Shown: positions 59,929 through 64,000 of the stretch, piece by piece | Numbering within the stretch: position 1 is the first letter of the stretch | How the letters are laid out: each line of letters opens with the position of its first letter | NCBI GenBank assembly: GCA_047975765.1 | Contig: JBKEEF010000012.1 | Location: forward strand, 124,001-188,000 | Direction of reading: 5' to 3' | DNA length: 64,000 nucleotides | From: JAQWBS01 sp047975765 | GTDB lineage: Bacteria; Pseudomonadota; Alphaproteobacteria; RF32; CAG-239 | Translations under genes and position numbers: made by a program | The notes under the pieces: model-generated | What the model saw: only the letters and a program-made list of their open reading frames with translations | Told to the model about the DNA's origin: nothing | The model's database searches: none

Positions 59929-62925
59929 ATGAAGTTGATTAGCAAATCAAAAAACATATTTAACGCTATATCCCGATTTTTCTTATCGTTAGTTTTCTTA
60001 TGCACTTTTTCAAATATTAGCTTAGCTCAACAAACTCCTGAAACGGTTGTTTTGACTTATGGTGAACATGAAAAGTTTGATAGATTTGTTTTCAAAACAG
60101 ATAAGAAAATCCCTTCTTACAAGATTTCTCAAAATGGTGCTTTGACATCCATTGTTTTTGATGGGAAATATGATATTAAAAGTTCAAATGCTCAAAACTA
60201 CCCTCGATACAAAGCAATTAGGAACGAGCTTTTGGACAATGATAAAACAAGATTCATCATTCCTGCTCAAAAATTGAAAAATTTCGAAATTGCTTCAGAC
60301 AATAAGATTGTTATTGATGTTAAATCATACAAAGAACCACAGAATGAACAAAAAGCTCCTGTTTTTATCGTTAATGAAGTAAAAGTTGTTGATGAAATAA
60401 AGCCATCAAATGAGCTTTCTTTGTCAAAAGAAGATGAAGCATCTTTACAACTTCTCAAAGATGCTAAAGAAACATCTCAAATGCCAACTGAAGAAATAGT
60501 TGCACCTTCTGAAAATCTCTCTGTTGAAGTTACAAATTCGGATAATCAAAAATCTCTCCTTGATGGAAAAGAAAATAGAAGATCAGTGAGCTTAAGTTTT
60601 TCTTGGTCTGCTCGTGTGGGAATGGCAAGTTTTATTAAAAATGACTATTTATGGATTGTTTTTGATGAATCTAAAGGAATTAATACAACTGAAATTGCAG
60701 ATTTAACCAAGGGATATATTTTTGAAATTGTACAATTACCTCACCCAACAGCAACAATTTTAAGACTCAAGCTTCAAGATAATATATATGCAAGCATTCG
60801 TAAAGAAGGCTTGCTCTGGGTTGTCGATTTGTTCAATCAGAAAATTGACCCAAGAATCAAAAATCTTGATATCACTGTGAACTATGCATCCCAAAATAAT
60901 GCTTATATTTATGTGCCAACAAACAATGCTGGTAATATTGTGATGACCTATGATCCAGAAATTGGTGATATCTTAATGATTGCTCCTGTCTATGAACCAA
61001 GATATGGTGTTTCAAAAAATTATAAATATCCAGAATTTGACATTTTAGAATCTCTACAAGGTTTTGTGATTGAACCTCTGGCAGACGATATCATTCTAAC
61101 TAGAAACAACAGTGGACTGACAGTGAAAGGCTTAGAAAGAGGTTTGAGCGTTTCTCCAAACATTTCTCTTTTGAAAAAACAATCTGCCCTTCTTCAACAA
61201 AAAGACTGGATTAAAAATTTATCCAATGACCTCCCAATGAATCTTGTACATCAGAACTATATTTCAACTTATGCCGATTTAATGGAGAGAATTGAAAATG
61301 CTGATGAAGAAAACAAAACAGAGAGAAGATTAGAACTTGCAAAATATTTCAATGCTAAAGGTCTTGGTACAAATGCGATTGGTATCTTGCAAGATATTAT
61401 TGCATCAGGTGGACCTCTTGCGAACAGAGAAGATGTTCATGGACAACTTGGTATATCATATTTCTTGACACAAAGATATGATCAAGCCATTCAAGAACTT
61501 TCATTTGGCAGATTAAAAGAACTGAATGAAGCAGATTTTTGGAGAACACTTTCTAAAGCTGCAAAATTACCTCTTAAAGAATATAATAAGGTATTAGCAT
61601 CATTTATTCCTGTTATCAGAGAATATCCAGATGAACTTAAACTCCGTGTTGCTATGACAGGTGTTGAAGTAGCTGTGGTTGCTGGAGATGATGTGACAGC
61701 TCAAAGTTTTCTTGATGTTATTCAAACCTTAAGCACTAAACGAAAAATTGGGGCATTTGTTGACTATTGGAGTTTTGAAGTTCTATCCATTCAAGGTTAT
61801 TCACAAACGGCTATGGCAAGATTGAGATCTGCTGCTATGAGTAGTTCTGCTAAATATTCAGCCTATGCACGTAAAAAACTCACAATGCTTGATTATAAGT
61901 CTGATAAAATTTCGAAAAAAGATGCTATTGATGAACTTGAAAGACTGAAATATGTTTGGGGAGAAGATAAGTTCAAAATGTCCCTTTTAGAAGATTTATA
62001 TGATATCTATGTTTCAAGTGGTGACTATTATAATGCTCTGAAGAATATGCAAGAACTTCTAAAGTTTTACAAAGACAGTCGTAAAGATCAACTCACTACT
62101 GAAATGGTTTCTATTTTTGAAAATATTTTCATCAATAACAATGAAGGAAATTTGACAGCAATTCAATCTTTAGCTTTGTTCAATGACTTTGAATGGCTTA
62201 CTCAAAACAGTGAAAACTATACTCAAATCATTATAAATCTGGCAGATAGACTTGTTTCTGTAGATTTGCTTGGACGTGCTGATAATCTTCTCAGAAAATA
62301 TGTTTCTGATAAAAATATTGATGATAAAAATCGTGCACTCATAGGTTCTCGACTTGCTTTGATTAATATATTCAGCGAACAATATCTTGATGCTCTCAGA
62401 TTTTTAGATGAAACACAAAGTAGCGAAATTCCGGATTTCATGAAAGCTCAAAGAAAACTTATTCGTGCCAAAGCTTTAATTGGTCTTGGAAAATATAATG
62501 AAGCTATCAATTTGCTTAAAGATGAAAATAGTATGAATGCTATTGTCATTAAAAGTGATTTATATTGGAGAACTGAGCAATGGGCATTAGCTGCAGAAAA
62601 TTTGAAAAAACAAATTGTATTACCTCAAGAAGGTGAAAAGCTTAGTGATGAACAAGCCTCAATCATTATTGATTGGATAACAGCACTTAAAAAAGACCAA
62701 AAAGACACAATGATTGTTCTAGTCAAAGACAAATTTGCGCCATATTTTACCGATAGCAAATATCATAGTGCTTTTAATGTTTTGACAAATAGTGCAAGCA
62801 TCAACGAAATTGATCTTAAGAACTTAAATCAATTTATTCGCGATGTTGACACTTTTAGAAACTTTGCACAAACATATAATGAAGCGCTTGGAAGCAACAG
62901 CTATATTGAAGTTGAGAAAAAATAG
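59929..62925 (+). CDS. Large secreted tetratricopeptide-repeat protein of the flagellar cluster
   Basis: 998 residues with a signal peptide (cleavage near SLA-QQ). The first 400 residues form beta-rich AMIN-like or pilus-associated domains, with repeats of VFKTDKKIPSYKISQ type. The rest is helical and carries TPR-like repeats (for example LGISYFLTQRYDQAIQELSF). It starts 8 bp after motE. Similar long TPR proteins occur beside motE in other alphaproteobacteria; function is probably in motor or envelope assembly, but this is inferred. Confidence 0.7.
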   Translation: MKLISKSKNIFNAISRFFLSLVFLCTFSNISLAQQTPETVVLTYGEHEKFDRFVFKTDKKIPSYKISQNGALTSIVFDGKYDIKSSNAQNYPRYKAIRNELLDNDKTRFIIPAQKLKNFEIASDNKIVIDVKSYKEPQNEQKAPVFIVNEVKVVDEIKPSNELSLSKEDEASLQLLKDAKETSQMPTEEIVAPSENLSVEVTNSDNQKSLLDGKENRRSVSLSFSWSARVGMASFIKNDYLWIVFDESKGINTTEIADLTKGYIFEIVQLPHPTATILRLKLQDNIYASIRKEGLLWVVDLFNQKIDPRIKNLDITVNYASQNNAYIYVPTNNAGNIVMTYDPEIGDILMIAPVYEPRYGVSKNYKYPEFDILESLQGFVIEPLADDIILTRNNSGLTVKGLERGLSVSPNISLLKKQSALLQQKDWIKNLSNDLPMNLVHQNYISTYADLMERIENADEENKTERRLELAKYFNAKGLGTNAIGILQDIIASGGPLANREDVHGQLGISYFLTQRYDQAIQELSFGRLKELNEADFWRTLSKAAKLPLKEYNKVLASFIPVIREYPDELKLRVAMTGVEVAVVAGDDVTAQSFLDVIQTLSTKRKIGAFVDYWSFEVLSIQGYSQTAMARLRSAAMSSSAKYSAYARKKLTMLDYKSDKISKKDAIDELERLKYVWGEDKFKMSLLEDLYDIYVSSGDYYNALKNMQELLKFYKDSRKDQLTTEMVSIFENIFINNNEGNLTAIQSLALFNDFEWLTQNSENYTQIIINLADRLVSVDLLGRADNLLRKYVSDKNIDDKNRALIGSRLALINIFSEQYLDALRFLDETQSSEIPDFMKAQRKLIRAKALIGLGKYNEAINLLKDENSMNAIVIKSDLYWRTEQWALAAENLKKQIVLPQEGEKLSDEQASIIIDWITALKKDQKDTMIVLVKDKFAPYFTDSKYHSAFNVLTNSASINEIDLKNLNQFIRDVDTFRNFAQTYNEALGSNSYIEVEKK

Positions 62926-62927
62926 AA

Positions 62928-64000
62928 ATGTCAAATGAGTTCAAGATCAACAGTCCTTTTGAACCCTCAGGCGACCAACCACAAGCAATTAAAGAACTGG
63001 TCGAAGGGTTAAATCGTGGAGATAGAAACCAAGTTCTTTTGGGGGTAACAGGTTCAGGAAAAACTTTTACAATGGCAAAGGTCATTGAAGAAAGTAGAAG
63101 GCCTGCTTTGATTATGGCTCCAAACAAAGTTTTGGCAACCCAACTCTATTCTGAGATGAAAGAATTTTTTCCAAATAATCACGTTGAATATTTTGTTTCT
63201 TACTATGACTATTATCAACCTGAAGCTTATGTACCAAAAACAGATACATTCATCGAAAAAGACTCTTCTATTAATGAACAAATTGACCGAATGAGACATG
63301 CTGCAACCCGTGATGTCTTGGAAGAAAGAGATGTTATTATTGTCGCTTCTGTTTCTTGCATTTATGGTATTGGTAGTCCAGAATTTTATAGCTCCTCAAT
63401 TATGAGCCTTAAAGTTGGTGATGAAATTGAACCTAAAGAAGTCTTTCATAAACTTACAGCTTTGCAATATGAACGTAATCAAAATAATTTCATCCGCAGT
63501 TCTTTCAGAGTCCGTGGTGACGTTTTAGATATCTTCCCTGCCCACTATGAAGATAGAGGTTGGAGAGTTTCTTTCTTTGGTGATGAAATTGAAAGCATTT
63601 CGGAATTTGATTCCCTGACTGGAAAAAAGACTAGTGAACTCAAAGAAATCACAATCTATCCTGCTAATCACTATGTGACGCCACGCCCTGCACTTTCACA
63701 AGCCATCACAAGCATCAAGAAAGAATTAGCAGATAGATTGGAAGAATATAAAAACGAAAACAAGCTTTTAGAGGCTCAACGTCTTGAACAAAGAACTCGT
63801 TTTGATTTGGAAATGTTGGAAACAACGGGTCATTGTAAAAGTATTGAAAACTATTCAAGATATTTGACAGGAAGAGCTCCAGGGGAGCCACCGCCAACTT
63901 TATTTGAATATCTTTCACCTGACACCCTTATCTTTATTGATGAAAGCCATGTTTCTATTCCACAAATTGGTGGAATGTATAATGGGGATAGAAGCCGTAA
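62928..64000 (+). CDS. uvrB: Excinuclease ABC subunit B, 5' part
   Basis: The frame is open to the end of the window (357 complete codons). FEPSGDQPQAIKEL, Walker A LLGVTGSGKTFTMA (about 37-50), YYDYYQPEAYVPKTDTFIEKD and SRRALIMAP-type blocks, ending in the beta-hairpin and IDESHVS region (Walker B DEAD-like), are UvrB. It verifies lesions in nucleotide excision repair. It is 2 bp after the TPR gene stop. Confidence 0.97.
   Translation, partial: MSNEFKINSPFEPSGDQPQAIKELVEGLNRGDRNQVLLGVTGSGKTFTMAKVIEESRRPALIMAPNKVLATQLYSEMKEFFPNNHVEYFVSYYDYYQPEAYVPKTDTFIEKDSSINEQIDRMRHAATRDVLEERDVIIVASVSCIYGIGSPEFYSSSIMSLKVGDEIEPKEVFHKLTALQYERNQNNFIRSSFRVRGDVLDIFPAHYEDRGWRVSFFGDEIESISEFDSLTGKKTSELKEITIYPANHYVTPRPALSQAITSIKKELADRLEEYKNENKLLEAQRLEQRTRFDLEMLETTGHCKSIENYSRYLTGRAPGEPPPTLFEYLSPDTLIFIDESHVSIPQIGGMYNGDRSR

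Noticed and set aside
1..64000. CRISPR arrays, transposases and prophage structural genes
   Set aside because: No regular spaced repeats, no transposase motifs and no capsid, tail or integrase genes were seen; only the phosphoesterase at the left edge hints at a mobile origin.

Overview
The window is a stretch of chromosome from an AT-rich alphaproteobacterium. The evidence is in the gene families: a DUF1013/TrcR-type cell-cycle regulator, FliX, a single-cysteine DksA, MotE and a probable DUF6468 protein in a fliL-fliM cluster, and the lpxC-bamD-recN order. Codon use is strongly A/T biased. The cell is Gram-negative (LpxC, BamD, outer-membrane barrel), makes peptidoglycan (FtsI, PbpC), is probably flagellated, and has type IV pilin-like secreted proteins. 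No 16S gene is present, so the lineage cannot be fixed; an uncultured host-associated or gut alphaproteobacterium is a guess.

Layout. 1-1,345: a metallophosphoesterase gene with a start-proximal frameshift, three successive minus-strand intrinsic terminators, an 18-codon ORF and an unassigned structured RNA. 1,500-12,990: a long minus-strand array pilin-fliX-dksA-maf-rng-yacG-yfhM-pbpC. 13,198-19,163: a frameshifted outer-membrane barrel, a BaiN/HI0933 flavoprotein, a HAD phosphatase, small secreted proteins, a free-standing arginine-rich 25-aa ORF and two GNAT enzymes. 19,165-24,120: trcR, slyX, and marR followed by a three-domain MFS/acyltransferase/acyl-ligase fusion. 24,179-27,945: two TIM-barrel paralogues either side of an intergenic region with an isolated 23S rRNA-like segment, a repeat of the tRNA-Thr 3' flank, and tRNA-Thr itself.

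27,872-37,766: the start of the dcw cluster (mraZ-rsmH-ftsL-ftsI) behind five helically phased MraZ-type boxes, then rnpB, lpxC, bamD, recN and gltX. 37,852-46,335: mutT, a PH-domain protein, mscL, two glycosyltransferases, GNATs, a pair of cysteine-rich secreted proteins (the first frameshifted) and aspS. 46,473-51,913: rnd, an ArsR regulator, xseB-ispA, a DsbA-like oxidase, and a DUF47-Pit phosphate transport pair. 51,989-56,870: a dispersed palindromic repeat and a minus-strand surface cluster with a 1,044-aa protein that joins a prepilin leader to tail-fibre-like repeats. 57,161-64,000: fliL-fliM-DUF6468-motE, a 998-aa TPR protein and the start of uvrB.

Most of the sequence is ordinary core genome. 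The parts worth most attention are the giant pilin-like adhesin cluster, the cysteine-rich pair, the two structured-RNA candidates (about 1,121-1,345 and 26,268-26,620), the arginine-rich micro-ORF, and the fact that all three apparent frameshifts lie in accessory or surface genes while every housekeeping gene is intact.
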